Positions 1 through 8,478 of a DNA stretch of 64,000 bases are shown piece after piece (position 1 is the first letter of the stretch; each line of letters begins with the position of its first letter). The DNA is taken from the NCBI GenBank assembly GCA_022600195.1, contig JAHZKX010000021.1:1-64000 (forward strand). Reading direction: 5' to 3'. Under the pieces are notes generated by a model that saw nothing but the letters and a program-made list of their open reading frames with translations, was not told the DNA's origin and did no database searches. The stretch is from Planctomycetota bacterium (GTDB taxonomy: Bacteria > Planctomycetota > Planctomycetia > Planctomycetales > Planctomycetaceae). Made by a program: the position numbers and the translations under genes.

Positions 1-41
1 GCAGGAAGTCAAACGAGACGAAGTAAGATAAGGACCAAATC

Positions 42-75
42 TTCGTCCGAATCTCCAAGCCACACATCGGACGAA
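42..75. repeat. 9-bp inverted repeat at the left edge
   Basis: TTCGTCCGA at 42-50 is mirrored perfectly by TCGGACGAA at 67-75 across a 16-nt spacer. It lies beyond the 3' end of the minus-strand gene at 136-933 and could form a hairpin in its transcript. No U-tract follows, so it is not a clear intrinsic terminator. Confidence 0.5.
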
Positions 76-89
76 TCTTTCCATAACCA

Positions 90-132
90 GCGCTACGTTT
101 TTCGACCGGCAGGCGCTACGTTTTCTGACCGG
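90..132. repeat. Imperfect 20-bp tandem direct repeat
   Basis: The unit GCGCTACGTTTTTCGACCGG at 90-109 recurs as GCGCTACGTTTTCTGACCGG at 113-132, a 23-bp period with two mismatches. It abuts the stop codon of the minus-strand gene at 136. It may be part of a longer array or a recombinase arm site that continues left of the window. Confidence 0.6.
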
Positions 133-135
133 TGT

Positions 136-933
136 TTACATTGCGATATCATGTAACTTCAGATCCTGATCAACAAGTAAATACCAGGGGACAAACAGCG
201 ACAGTCCTGCCGCTTCAGATACTTCCTCACTATACTGAGAATACCCAACTGGATTCGAATGCATGGGTAATGGTAGATGAGGCGTAGTCAATGTCTCCAA
301 GCACCAGTCATAATAAAACCGTGTATACTCTGCATAAAATGGTCTTTGACTTTTGGGAATCGGAGTCGAGCCTCCGAGTATCTTCATTGGAGGGACACTG
401 GGAAACTGACCTCGTTGTTTAATCTGACCCCACCATTCACCTATGAACTCCGCCTTACTGAGCAGAAAATCCGGACTCGATACTAACCAGCCCGCGTAAC
501 CTTTTTGCCGCTCCTGAGCCTGTAGCTTATATCTCTTTTCCTCCTCAAAATATCTTTTGGTCATGAGCTCAGAGCAACCATAGCTTCTCATGTCCTCTTC
601 AATCGTTAAACGAAGATTTTGGTCGATCCTTGCTTGATTATCCTTGAAGCGGCGAGCGTCTTCGTTGGATTGAGGGAAATATTCTTTTAGCAGGGGATAC
701 AAAAAAGGCTGTTTTAAAAAGAGCCCCATCCCGGCGATCTGATTCAGGTCATGCTCAAACTGCAGTTCTTCCTTAGTCCAGAGTCTGGGAAGATATTTTT
801 TCAGGGCTTTTATAAAACCAACCGGTAATGCGTAAATTTCATCCTTGTCTAGACACGATTGATCAGGATACCGCTTCTTCAACTCTTCCCAGGTGGCATA
901 GTTATCTACTCGACTATTCGATTTCTGAGACAC
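136..933 (-). CDS. Hypothetical protein in putative integrated element
   Basis: A 265-residue soluble protein that I do not recognise. There is no signal peptide or membrane segment; it is rich in charged and aromatic residues, with a helical, charged centre around residues 90-150. The start is GTG at 933, chosen because a strong AGGAGG Shine-Dalgarno sits six bases upstream; the ATG that also follows this site is in another frame. The gene is transcribed divergently from the excisionase/recombinase pair at 1116-2697 and may be cargo of the same element. No function is assigned. Confidence 0.6.
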   Translation of the reverse strand: MSQKSNSRVDNYATWEELKKRYPDQSCLDKDEIYALPVGFIKALKKYLPRLWTKEELQFEHDLNQIAGMGLFLKQPFLYPLLKEYFPQSNEDARRFKDNQARIDQNLRLTIEEDMRSYGCSELMTKRYFEEEKRYKLQAQERQKGYAGWLVSSPDFLLSKAEFIGEWWGQIKQRGQFPSVPPMKILGGSTPIPKSQRPFYAEYTRFYYDWCLETLTTPHLPLPMHSNPVGYSQYSEEVSEAAGLSLFVPWYLLVDQDLKLHDIAM

Positions 934-1115
934 TCATAACCTCCTTCAGCTGCACTGCTTATGTAATAGACAGAATTCTTACTTGGCATATTCTAGCAAA
1001 TCACTCTCGAAATGAGGTAAACGAATTCTAAATCGATTACCTCGATTATCCCCTACCTTCTTGAGATAGTTCCACCGGATTTAGTATTTCCCTCTTAGTT
1101 GTTCGGAATCTATCG

Positions 1116-1472
1116 ATGGGTATTGGAAAGTTGAACAATCTACGTAGTGCGCATGTGACTGAACTAAATCAGCCGCTTGAGTCTAACTCTTCGAAAAGAG
1201 TATTTCTTTCTCCAGAAGAATTTGCGCAATTAAGTGGGCTTTCGGTTCCCACCATTCACCGTTATCTAAAGTCAGGACGTCTCCCCTTTAATCAGCCGGG
1301 AGGTCATCGCTGTCGAATTCTTATTCATAAAAACGCCCTGATTTCGTCAGGAAAAACACCTTCAGTGAATTCTCTTCCCGAACCATCATGCACAAAGCAA
1401 TCCCAGACCAAGGTTTCGGGACCGGAACCTGCCTGGAAGAAAAAACACAAAATTCTTAAAAGCAAAAAGTGA
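1116..1472 (+). CDS. Excisionase-family helix-turn-helix protein
   Basis: A 118-residue protein with a MerR/excisionase-type winged helix at about residues 30-70: a phrase [20 protein letters not shown] is followed by a GRLPF wing and a basic GGHRCRI segment, the usual layout of the helix_turn_helix_17 family. Such proteins bind DNA and direct excision or help recombination. The tail is lysine-rich and probably disordered. It ends 7 bp before the tyrosine recombinase, so the two are likely co-transcribed and act as a recombination module. The start codon is uncertain, since no strong ribosome site precedes this ATG. Confidence 0.75.
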   Translation: MGIGKLNNLRSAHVTELNQPLESNSSKRVFLSPEEFAQLSGLSVPTIHRYLKSGRLPFNQPGGHRCRILIHKNALISSGKTPSVNSLPEPSCTKQSQTKVSGPEPAWKKKHKILKSKK

Positions 1473-1479
1473 GGATTCT

Positions 1480-2697
1480 ATGCCGCGAAAGCGTAAAAAA
1501 CAAAAAATCAAAGCTAAATATTTTATTTGGTTGCTTTCTCAAAGAGGAAAGATATACCAAGCAGACGGACGCTCAAACACAATTAATGTTGGCCGTCACT
1601 CACTAGGTACATCGATTTACCAGGAAGCGATAGATGCAGTATATGAACTCGACAGAATCAAAGCCGTCGAGCATGGACTTCTTCATGTTGATGAACTTGA
1701 CAGTCAGGAAAAACGATCTTTATCTCTCTTAGAAGGACGTCAACACTACGAAGCAGACATATCGAGTTCGCTTCTCACTGGTGGTGTCAGACAGAGCAGC
1801 CAAAAACGCTACAAAACAGTACTCGATAAATTCATCAAGTTTTGTGAAATAGAACAAGTAACGAATTGGGAGCAAGTCGATGCTAAACTTTTAAAAAAAT
1901 ATTCCGCATATTTAGAAAATAAAGAATATGCTTGGCGCACGATTTGTCTTGAATTAAATACGATTAAACAAGTCGTTAACTGGTTAATTAAGGAAGAGTA
2001 TCTTCCAGATGGGAAAACCATTGATTTATCTCTGCCAAAGGCACAAGGAACTTCAACTTATTGCTGGAAGCGGGAAGAAGTATCGGCGATGGTAAATTAC
2101 TGTCGTAAAACCAAAGCGTTACACTGGCTGGGAGATGTTATAATTTGTCTTGCCTGCACTGGTTTACGGATCAGTGAATTAGCGTCTCTTCAATGGTCTG
2201 ATATTGATCTCAATGAAGGAATGTTGCGTTTGACAGATGAGACTATGATAAAGAAAAAGTCAAAGGCCGCTAAAAGAACTACAAAATCTGGTTATAACCG
2301 CTCGTTTCCAATACACTCAGATCTGGTTAAAGTCTTTGATGAAATGCCAAACCGTTCAGGAAAGGTCTTTCGTGGACCTCGAGGTGGACAACTCAAGCCA
2401 GATACAGTGCGAGTTATTTTGATTCGTGACGTGATCACACCATTAACAAAAACATTTCCTCAAGGAGAGGATGAAGCTGGATTTGCTGATGGCCGTCCAC
2501 ATAGCTTCCGGCATTATTTCTGTTCTACCTGTGCTAATAGTGGAGTACCGGAAAACATGGTAATGCGGTGGCTTGGGCATCGAAGCAGCGAGATGGTTCA
2601 GCATTATTATCATCTACATGATGCCGAAGCAAAACAGCGTATGGATAAGTTGAATTTTACTGGAATTTCGACGGATGTTCCGTCGAACGATGTTTGA
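1480..2697 (+). CDS. Tyrosine recombinase / integrase
   Basis: A 405-residue site-specific recombinase. The SAM-like core-binding domain lies at about 85-175 and the catalytic domain at about 195-390. Catalytic residues are visible: R230 in [10 protein letters not shown], the HxxR box H341-R344, H367 in WLGH, and the nucleophile Y376 nine residues later. A basic N-terminus ([11 protein letters not shown]) may act as an arm-binding segment. The ATG follows a GAGGATTCT ribosome site. The reading frame is intact. It sits next to an excisionase-like gene and points at the 3' end of tRNA-Ser 150 bp downstream, the classical arrangement for an element integrated at a tRNA. The attachment sites are not proven. 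Confidence 0.92.
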   Translation: MPRKRKKQKIKAKYFIWLLSQRGKIYQADGRSNTINVGRHSLGTSIYQEAIDAVYELDRIKAVEHGLLHVDELDSQEKRSLSLLEGRQHYEADISSSLLTGGVRQSSQKRYKTVLDKFIKFCEIEQVTNWEQVDAKLLKKYSAYLENKEYAWRTICLELNTIKQVVNWLIKEEYLPDGKTIDLSLPKAQGTSTYCWKREEVSAMVNYCRKTKALHWLGDVIICLACTGLRISELASLQWSDIDLNEGMLRLTDETMIKKKSKAAKRTTKSGYNRSFPIHSDLVKVFDEMPNRSGKVFRGPRGGQLKPDTVRVILIRDVITPLTKTFPQGEDEAGFADGRPHSFRHYFCSTCANSGVPENMVMRWLGHRSSEMVQHYYHLHDAEAKQRMDKLNFTGISTDVPSNDV

Positions 2698-2751
2698 AGA
2701 AGGCGTAGGAGAACTGATGATTTCAAAGAATCGTGAGTTAATTGGACGCTA

Positions 2752-2789
2752 TTTTGTCACAGTCATTGACACAGTCGACTGTGACAAAA
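2752..2789. repeat. Perfect 13-bp inverted repeat between integrase and tRNA
   Basis: TTTTGTCACAGTC (2752-2764) is mirrored by GACTGTGACAAAA (2777-2789). The 12-nt spacer carries a further ACACAGTC copy, creating an inner palindrome at 2771-2782. The flanking bases are T before the left arm and A after the right arm, the wrong way round for an intrinsic terminator on either strand. A protein-binding site, such as recombinase or excisionase arm sites, fits better. Confidence 0.6.
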
Positions 2790-2848
2790 AAAATGGTCGC
2801 TGCAAACTGCTATTTTTAAAGCACTTACAACGACCATAGATTTGAATA

Positions 2849-2937
2849 CGGAGAGAACGGGATTCGAACCCGTGGAACCGTTTGCACGGCTCACCGATTT
2901 AGCAAACCGGCGCATTCGGCCACTCTGCCATCTCTCC
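2849..2937 (-). tRNA. tRNA-Ser(GCU)
   Basis: Read on the minus strand, this folds as a class II tRNA. The 7-bp acceptor stem pairs GGAGAGA (2931-2937) with TCTCTCC (2850-2856), and G at 2849 is the discriminator. The anticodon loop reads TTGCTAA, anticodon GCU. There is a long variable arm of serine type and a T-arm with GGGTTCGAATCCC. The length is 89 nt and no CCA is encoded. Its 3' end faces the tyrosine recombinase at 1480-2697. Confidence 0.95.
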
Positions 2938-3249
2938 TAGCCTTACCAACTGCCGTTTAGCAGGTCGGTAAGAACTCTTTATCTTAATTTTTGTGTTAAA
3001 AGTCAACGGTTTGATGCCCTGATTTTTGCAGAGACTTTCGTAAATTTCACATCACCGCGGATAGGAAGTGTATTATACCAAAAACCAGTCTGCAATCCTT
3101 TCATTCTTTCGATTATGACTGCAATTCATCGAGGAAATGGATTACTTAATGTAACTGGAACGATTCCAGAGGGAATCGTGGTTGGCTGATCACAATTCGT
3201 CAAAATGAGATAAGCCAGATTGAATATGATACCTATGGCTATTTGTGCT
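2938..3249. other. Intergenic region between tRNA-Ser and rmlD
   Basis: About 310 bp holding the tRNA promoter and its leader hairpin. The rest, up to the rmlD stop, shows no supported gene; I see no clear terminator for rmlD here. Confidence 0.5.
2978..3006 (-). promoter_or_regulatory. Sigma-70 type promoter for tRNA-Ser
   Basis: On the minus strand, TTGACT (3001-3006) and GATAAA (2978-2983) are separated by exactly 17 bp. The predicted start is near 2971, about 34 nt before the tRNA. The short leader (2942-2972) can fold into a hairpin pairing CTTACC with GGTAAG. Promoter assignment rests on box match and spacing only. Confidence 0.55.
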
Positions 3250-4107
3250 CTATTGTTCCAGATAGGTTTTCAAAGCCGACTTCCAGTGAGGGAATGAAAA
3301 GCCGCTGGCCTTCTGGAGCCGTGAACAGTCCAGTACGCTGAAGCGGGGACGATCTGCTGCAGCGTTGAATTGTTCCGTTGAGATCGCAGTCATTTTGACA
3401 TTGATTCCCGTGATCTCAAAGATTGACTGGGCAAATTCAAACCAGGTCATCTGCCCCTGGTTGGTGGCATGATAAAGTCCAAATTCGTCTGACTGAATCA
3501 AATGCGTGATGGACGTCGATAGATCGCGCGTGGAAGTGGGCGTACAATGCTGATCGTTGATGATGGAAAGTTCATCGCGTTCTTTTCCAAGACGAAGCAT
3601 GGTTTCCACAAAATTGCCATTTCCCGTTTTGCCGGCTTTTCCATAGAGACCACACGTGCGTACAACATAATGTTGTGGGCAAATCGCACGCACAAAATAT
3701 TCCCCCGCCAGCTTGCTTTGTCCGTATGCACTTAAAGGGCCGGGGGCATCGAGTTCAGTGTAGGCTGTCTGTCGTTCTGAATCTAACCCGAAGACATAAT
3801 CAGTGCTGATATGCATCAGTCGAATCTTTTTCTTTTGACAATACTGCGCCAGATTTCGCGGCCCAAATGCATTAATCGCAAAAGCTGCTTCAGGAGATGT
3901 TTCAGCCTGATCGACTTTATTATAGGCGGCCGTATTAATAATCAGATCGGGGGCATTCGCTTCAAGGGCCGTTTCAATGCTGGCCACGTCTTCAATCGAT
4001 ATCTGTTGATGGGTCAGTCCGGTCAGCTGATGTTCCTCTGCGGCCAGACTCAACATCAGATCCTGTCCCAGTTGTCCTTGAGAACCGATGACAGTGATTT
4101 GCATCAT
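3250..4107 (-). CDS. rmlD: dTDP-4-dehydrorhamnose reductase (RmlD family)
   Basis: A 285-residue extended short-chain dehydrogenase that reduces dTDP-4-keto-L-rhamnose with NAD(P)H, the last step of dTDP-L-rhamnose synthesis. The Rossmann fingerprint GSQGQLG lies near residues 8-14, the STDYVFG strand is at 101-107, and the catalytic Y128-xxx-K132 pair is in AYGQSKLAGE. The length matches the family. ATG at 4107 is preferred to the in-frame TTG at 4110 because AAAGGA precedes it; ATG at 4104 is also possible. No other rml genes are nearby. It lies 95 bp downstream of the GNAT gene on the same strand. A related NAD-dependent sugar reductase of the family cannot be excluded. Confidence 0.85.
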   Translation of the reverse strand: MMQITVIGSQGQLGQDLMLSLAAEEHQLTGLTHQQISIEDVASIETALEANAPDLIINTAAYNKVDQAETSPEAAFAINAFGPRNLAQYCQKKKIRLMHISTDYVFGLDSERQTAYTELDAPGPLSAYGQSKLAGEYFVRAICPQHYVVRTCGLYGKAGKTGNGNFVETMLRLGKERDELSIINDQHCTPTSTRDLSTSITHLIQSDEFGLYHATNQGQMTWFEFAQSIFEITGINVKMTAISTEQFNAAADRPRFSVLDCSRLQKASGFSFPHWKSALKTYLEQ

Positions 4108-4202
4108 CAAAATCCTTTTCTATCAGTGGTATTGACTACTTTGTGTTATGGGAATCGATTGCTAAATATTTCAGTCGAGTCAAAACGGTTTTTAAATGAC
4201 GG

Positions 4203-4691
4203 TCATTCACCCGTTTGTGCTGGTGAAAGCGGCGCGACAAAGTGGATCTGCTTGACGATTTCTTTGAATCCCAGTGATGTATAAAGGTGATTGCCGATCG
4301 AGTTCTGTTCCAGTGTCTCGATTTTTGCCAGGGATAAATTTAATCGACGAAACTGTTCAAGCGCATATTCGATGAGTTGCCGTCCCAGTCCCTGACCCCG
4401 GTATTCAGGCACAAATGCCATGTTGGAGATGTAACCAATTCCCGCTTCCGAATCGTGCCAGGTGGAAATATAGCCGACGATCCTGCCTGACACTTCTGCA
4501 ATGAAAATTCCCTCCGGTTCTCGTTCCGCATCGGCTTCCACATGCGCCGCTTTTCGCCATTTCCAGTCGTGGCCGTTGATTTGGCCATATTCCTGTTCGA
4601 TTCCTTCATCAATCGAAACACCTCGAAAGGCTTCCACAGTGATTTCTTTTAAGACTGCCAGATCTTCAGGTTGATAGGGGCGGATTTTCAT
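4203..4691 (-). CDS. GNAT-family N-acetyltransferase
   Basis: A 162-residue GCN5-related acetyltransferase. The acetyl-CoA pyrophosphate-binding motif A reads FVPEYRGQGLGRQLIEYAL at about residues 105-124, preceded by the typical strand IGYISNMA and followed by the LYTSLGFKE segment of motif B. The N-terminal IRPYQPEDL is the usual beginning for this family. The substrate cannot be told from sequence; small-molecule amines or protein N-termini are both possible. It precedes rmlD on the same strand, with no obvious functional link. Confidence 0.88.
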   Translation of the reverse strand: MKIRPYQPEDLAVLKEITVEAFRGVSIDEGIEQEYGQINGHDWKWRKAAHVEADAEREPEGIFIAEVSGRIVGYISTWHDSEAGIGYISNMAFVPEYRGQGLGRQLIEYALEQFRRLNLSLAKIETLEQNSIGNHLYTSLGFKEIVKQIHFVAPLSPAQTGE

Positions 4692-4856
4692 ATAAAGAAT
4701 TCAAGCGAGATTACTGGAACGAAACATCGGGTAAGACTGACGAGTGAACGGGATCTATGCTAAGATGTTTGAATGAAAATTTAAAGGAGACCGCCAAAAT
4801 CCTTTAAATAAGAGTCTTTCTCACTTAAAATCAGCGAAAACTGACAGGAAAAGTGA

Positions 4857-5426
4857 ATGACAGAATCACCAATCTATACAGCAGAACAATTATTGGAGAC
4901 CCGGCTTGAACAGCCTGAAGACGGGCGTTGGATGGAACTGGACCGGGGAAAAATAATCAACCTGGACCCTCCCGACATCGAACATGGAACCATTGTTCTG
5001 AATTTGTCCAAAATGCTCTCCGTCTATTTGCATCAAGTGGATCACGGGTATGCCTGTTTTGAATTAGGATTGTTGCTCAATCGGAATCCAGACACCGTTC
5101 GGTTTCCTGCGGTGAGTATCTTTCAAACGGGAACTCGATTTGAAGAGACCGACAAAGCAATCACAGAACGCAAGCCCACTGCGATTATCGAAGTGGCTTC
5201 AACCAATCCCAGGCGACAGGTCATGAACGATCATGTCAGTGAATATGTGAATTGGGGAGTCGAATTGATCTGGGTGATTGATCCCAAGGCAAAAGCGGTA
5301 CTCGAATATCTTCCTGCGCGAGGCAGTGAGGTCATTGATTTTAAAGGGAAGATCACCGGAGGTACTGTCATGCCTGATTTTGTCATGAAGGTGGAAGACT
5401 TGTTTACAGAGCCGGTATGGTGGTAA
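4857..5426 (+). CDS. Uma2-family protein with degenerate nuclease site
   Basis: A 189-residue member of the Uma2/DUF820 family, whose fold is that of PD-(D/E)XK nucleases and whose paralogues are abundant in planctomycetes and cyanobacteria. The family signatures are the ELDRGKIINLDPP beginning, IIEVAST at about 110-116, and GVELIWVIDPKAKAVLEY at about 133-150. The usual APDV motif reads FPAV, so the metal-binding Asp is replaced by Ala, and the position normally holding Lys in EKxxEY reads H (NDHVSEY). It may therefore be catalytically inactive. The gene stands alone between divergent and parallel neighbours. Confidence 0.82.
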   Translation: MTESPIYTAEQLLETRLEQPEDGRWMELDRGKIINLDPPDIEHGTIVLNLSKMLSVYLHQVDHGYACFELGLLLNRNPDTVRFPAVSIFQTGTRFEETDKAITERKPTAIIEVASTNPRRQVMNDHVSEYVNWGVELIWVIDPKAKAVLEYLPARGSEVIDFKGKITGGTVMPDFVMKVEDLFTEPVWW

Positions 5427-5534
5427 GAATGCGATTTCATAGTCAATTATAGTTTAATTAGTTTGTCACTGTCTGCTTGAAAAATGATAGCTCGTTCCAG
5501 CAGGTAGCGATGTAATAATCAAGGAAAGTCAGGG

Positions 5535-6935
5535 ATGTCAGAGACGCATTATGATGTGGCAGTAATTGGTACAGGCCCCGGTGGAGAAGGGGCAGCGATG
5601 CAAGCCATCAAGCAGGGGAAATCTGTCATTTCAATCGAGAAGTTCTTCGAGATTGGTGGTAGCTGTACGCATAAGGGAACGATTCCGAGTAAAGCATTAC
5701 GGTATTCGATTCTGCAAATGTCAGAAATTAATAACTACGTGCGTCAAGCGGGGAGTTCCGGAATGACTCTGAATCTGGAGTTTCCCGAACTTCGAAAATC
5801 GGCTGCTTCGGTGATCCGAAAACAGGTTTCGATGAGACGCACTTTTTATGATCGTAACGGTGTGGATTTAGTGAAGGGGGAAGCTCGGTTTTTAGACCCG
5901 CATCGAATCCGAATCGAAATTCCAAACGGTCTGACAGAAGATGTTACTTTTGATTATGCGGTCATCGCTACGGGGTCGCGTCCGTATCGTCCGGATGATA
6001 TCGACTTTTCTCATCCTCGTATCTTTTGCAGCGATACGCTGCTCGATATGGATTACACACCAAGGTCAGTCACAGTCTATGGTGCGGGAGTCATCGGCTG
6101 TGAATATGCTTCAATGCTGCGAACGATGGGCATTAAAATCAATCTGGTGAATACACGCAGTTCACTGTTAGACTTTCTGGATGACGAAATTAGTGATGCA
6201 TTAAGCTATCACATGCGCGAAAGTGGTGTTTTGCTAAGGCACTGTGAATATTATGAATCGATTGAAGGGACTGACGATGGTGTGATTATTTCACTCCAGT
6301 CCGGTAAAAAATTGAAGACTGATGCCTTACTGTTTGCCGCTGGTCGCTCTGGGAACTCGGAAAGTCTGGGATTGGAATCGTTGGAGATTCAACCCGATTC
6401 ACGCGGACAGCTCAAAGTCAATGATGATTTTCAAACTTCGCAACCGCATATCTATGCCGTGGGCGATATTATCGGGTATCCATCACTGGCCAGTGCCGCC
6501 TATGTGCAGGGACGCTATGCGGCCAGTCATCTGGATAATGGAGAATGCGAGCGTGCTTTGGTAAGCGATATTCCTACGGGCATTTATACCAGTCCCGAAA
6601 TCAGTTCTCTGGGTAAGACCGAGCGGGAATTGACAGAAGCAAAAATTCCTTACGAAGTAGGACATTCAATGTTCAAGCATCTGGCGCGTGCCCAGATTAT
6701 GAATCGTCCCACAGGTATGCTGAAGCTGTTATTTCATCGTGATACACTCGAAATTCTGGGGATTCATTGTTTTGGACCCAACGCCTCAGAAATCATTCAC
6801 ATTGGTCAGGCCATTATGTCCCAGCCTGGCGAGGCAAATACTCTGCTGTATTTCATCAACACAACTTTCAATTATCCCACAATGGCAGAAGCCTATCGTG
6901 TGGCTGCTTTGAACGGTTATAATCGACTGTTCTAA
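5535..6935 (+). CDS. sthA: Soluble pyridine nucleotide transhydrogenase
   Basis: A 466-residue flavoprotein of the pyridine nucleotide-disulfide oxidoreductase family that equilibrates NADH and NADPH pools. The FAD-binding [10 protein letters not shown] lies at residues 12-21, a [10 protein letters not shown] dinucleotide motif near 184-193, and AVGDIIG near 311. The redox box reads [15 protein letters not shown]: only C44 is present and the second Cys of disulfide reductases is T49, which is the signature of SthA rather than of lipoamide dehydrogenase or glutathione reductase. Length matches SthA. It precedes the sulfatase by 35 bp and may share its transcript. Confidence 0.92.
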   Translation: MSETHYDVAVIGTGPGGEGAAMQAIKQGKSVISIEKFFEIGGSCTHKGTIPSKALRYSILQMSEINNYVRQAGSSGMTLNLEFPELRKSAASVIRKQVSMRRTFYDRNGVDLVKGEARFLDPHRIRIEIPNGLTEDVTFDYAVIATGSRPYRPDDIDFSHPRIFCSDTLLDMDYTPRSVTVYGAGVIGCEYASMLRTMGIKINLVNTRSSLLDFLDDEISDALSYHMRESGVLLRHCEYYESIEGTDDGVIISLQSGKKLKTDALLFAAGRSGNSESLGLESLEIQPDSRGQLKVNDDFQTSQPHIYAVGDIIGYPSLASAAYVQGRYAASHLDNGECERALVSDIPTGIYTSPEISSLGKTERELTEAKIPYEVGHSMFKHLARAQIMNRPTGMLKLLFHRDTLEILGIHCFGPNASEIIHIGQAIMSQPGEANTLLYFINTTFNYPTMAEAYRVAALNGYNRLF

Positions 6936-6970
6936 TTAAAAAGACTTTGTTCATCTGGCAGGAGAAGCTA

Positions 6971-8425
6971 ATGTATCGCTTGCTTTCGGGAATGCTGTTC
7001 CTTTTTTTCGTGGCGTTACCTTTGAATATCAGTCTTTTCGCAGCGGAAACATCACGCCCCAATGTATTATTTATTGCCGTTGATGATTTGAATGACTGGA
7101 TCAGTTGTCTCGGCGGTCACCCCGATTGTAAAACGCCGAATATTGATCGCCTGGCATCCAGGGGAGTCTTGTTTAAGAACGCGCATTGTGCAGCGCCTGC
7201 TTGCAACCCTTCGCGGGCCGCATTGATGACCGGCATTCGCCCCTCCAGTTCCGGTGTCTATTTGAATTCGCAACCTTGGCGCCCCGTGATGCAGAATGCA
7301 GTCACACTGCCTCAACATTATCGGAAGCATGGTTATCAGGCGATTGGATCGGGAAAAATCTTTCACGGACGTTATAACGACCCCGCTTCCTGGGATGATT
7401 ATTTAAAACAGACAGGTGATCCAAAGCCGACACCTGCTGTCCTGAACGATCCTCATAGTCGTGCAGGAACAATCATCTGGGGTGTGCTCGATGTGCAAGA
7501 TCGGGAGATGAGCGATTACAAAATGGCCAATTACGCTATCGACGTTCTAGGGAAGCAGCATGAAAAACCATTCTTCCTGGCCTGTGGCATCTATCGGCCT
7601 CATATGCCCTGGCAGGTGCCTCGCAAATATTATGACAGGTATCCCCTTGATAAAATTCAGCTCCCCAATGTGCCGGAAAATGATCTGGATGATCTCCCCG
7701 CTGCTGGCGTGCGGATGGCAAGACCGGGCGGCGATCATGCCAAAATATTGAAAACCGAGAATTGGCGAAATGCCGTGCAAGCATATCTAGCCAGCATTGC
7801 TTTTGCTGACGTGCAGGTGGGACGTGTCTTGGATGCGTTGGATGCCAGTCCGCATGCGAAAAATACCATTATCGTTCTCTGGGGAGATCACGGCTGGCAT
7901 CTAGGCGAAAAACATCACTGGCGCAAATTTTCTCTCTGGGAAGAAGCAACCCGGGCGCCACTGATGATGGTCGTACCGGGAGTCACAAAAGCCGGTTCCC
8001 ACTGTGATCAGGCAATCGACTTTATGAATATTTATCCTACGTTATGTGAATTGTGTTCGTTACCTGTAGGGAAACACCTGGATGGCGTCAGTCTGGTTCC
8101 GCTTCTCAAAAAACCCGAAAAAACCTGGGACCGACCGGCTTTAACCACACATGGCCGACTGAATCATGCTATCCGCGGCAATCGATATCGTTTGATTCGA
8201 TACAGGGATGGCAGTGAAGAACTCTATGATCATAAGCACGACCCGATGGAGTGGAAAAATCTCGCTGAAGATTCAAAGTATGCAGCTGTCAAACAGAAGT
8301 TGGCTCAATGGTTCCCGAGCAATAATGCTCCCGACGCACCACACGATGCATCCCGGAGCAGCAAAAAGAAGAAAAAAAAGAAACAGCAGGGCAGAGGGAA
8401 AAAGAAATCAAATGCTGCCAAATAA
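6971..8425 (+). CDS. Secreted sulfatase (iduronate-2-sulfatase-like)
   Basis: A 484-residue type I sulfatase that hydrolyses sulfate esters, probably on sulfated polysaccharide. A signal peptide spans about 1-25. The metal site begins with AVDDLND (36-42), and the formylglycine motif is C78-N-P-S-R82 followed by AALMTG, so C78 would be converted to formylglycine. GDHGWHLGEKHHW near 300 supplies further metal and substrate residues. ATG at 6971 is chosen over the upstream TTG at 6947 because GGAGAAGCTA precedes it. The C-terminal 25 residues are a lysine-rich tail (SKKKKKKKQQGRGKKK). It converges with a formylglycine-enzyme-like gene at 8479. Confidence 0.9.
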   Translation: MYRLLSGMLFLFFVALPLNISLFAAETSRPNVLFIAVDDLNDWISCLGGHPDCKTPNIDRLASRGVLFKNAHCAAPACNPSRAALMTGIRPSSSGVYLNSQPWRPVMQNAVTLPQHYRKHGYQAIGSGKIFHGRYNDPASWDDYLKQTGDPKPTPAVLNDPHSRAGTIIWGVLDVQDREMSDYKMANYAIDVLGKQHEKPFFLACGIYRPHMPWQVPRKYYDRYPLDKIQLPNVPENDLDDLPAAGVRMARPGGDHAKILKTENWRNAVQAYLASIAFADVQVGRVLDALDASPHAKNTIIVLWGDHGWHLGEKHHWRKFSLWEEATRAPLMMVVPGVTKAGSHCDQAIDFMNIYPTLCELCSLPVGKHLDGVSLVPLLKKPEKTWDRPALTTHGRLNHAIRGNRYRLIRYRDGSEELYDHKHDPMEWKNLAEDSKYAAVKQKLAQWFPSNNAPDAPHDASRSSKKKKKKKQQGRGKKKSNAAK

Positions 8426-8478
8426 GGCTACTCGTTTTCATCTTGGAAATTGCGAACTCAGATGAGTATGGGAGCCCG

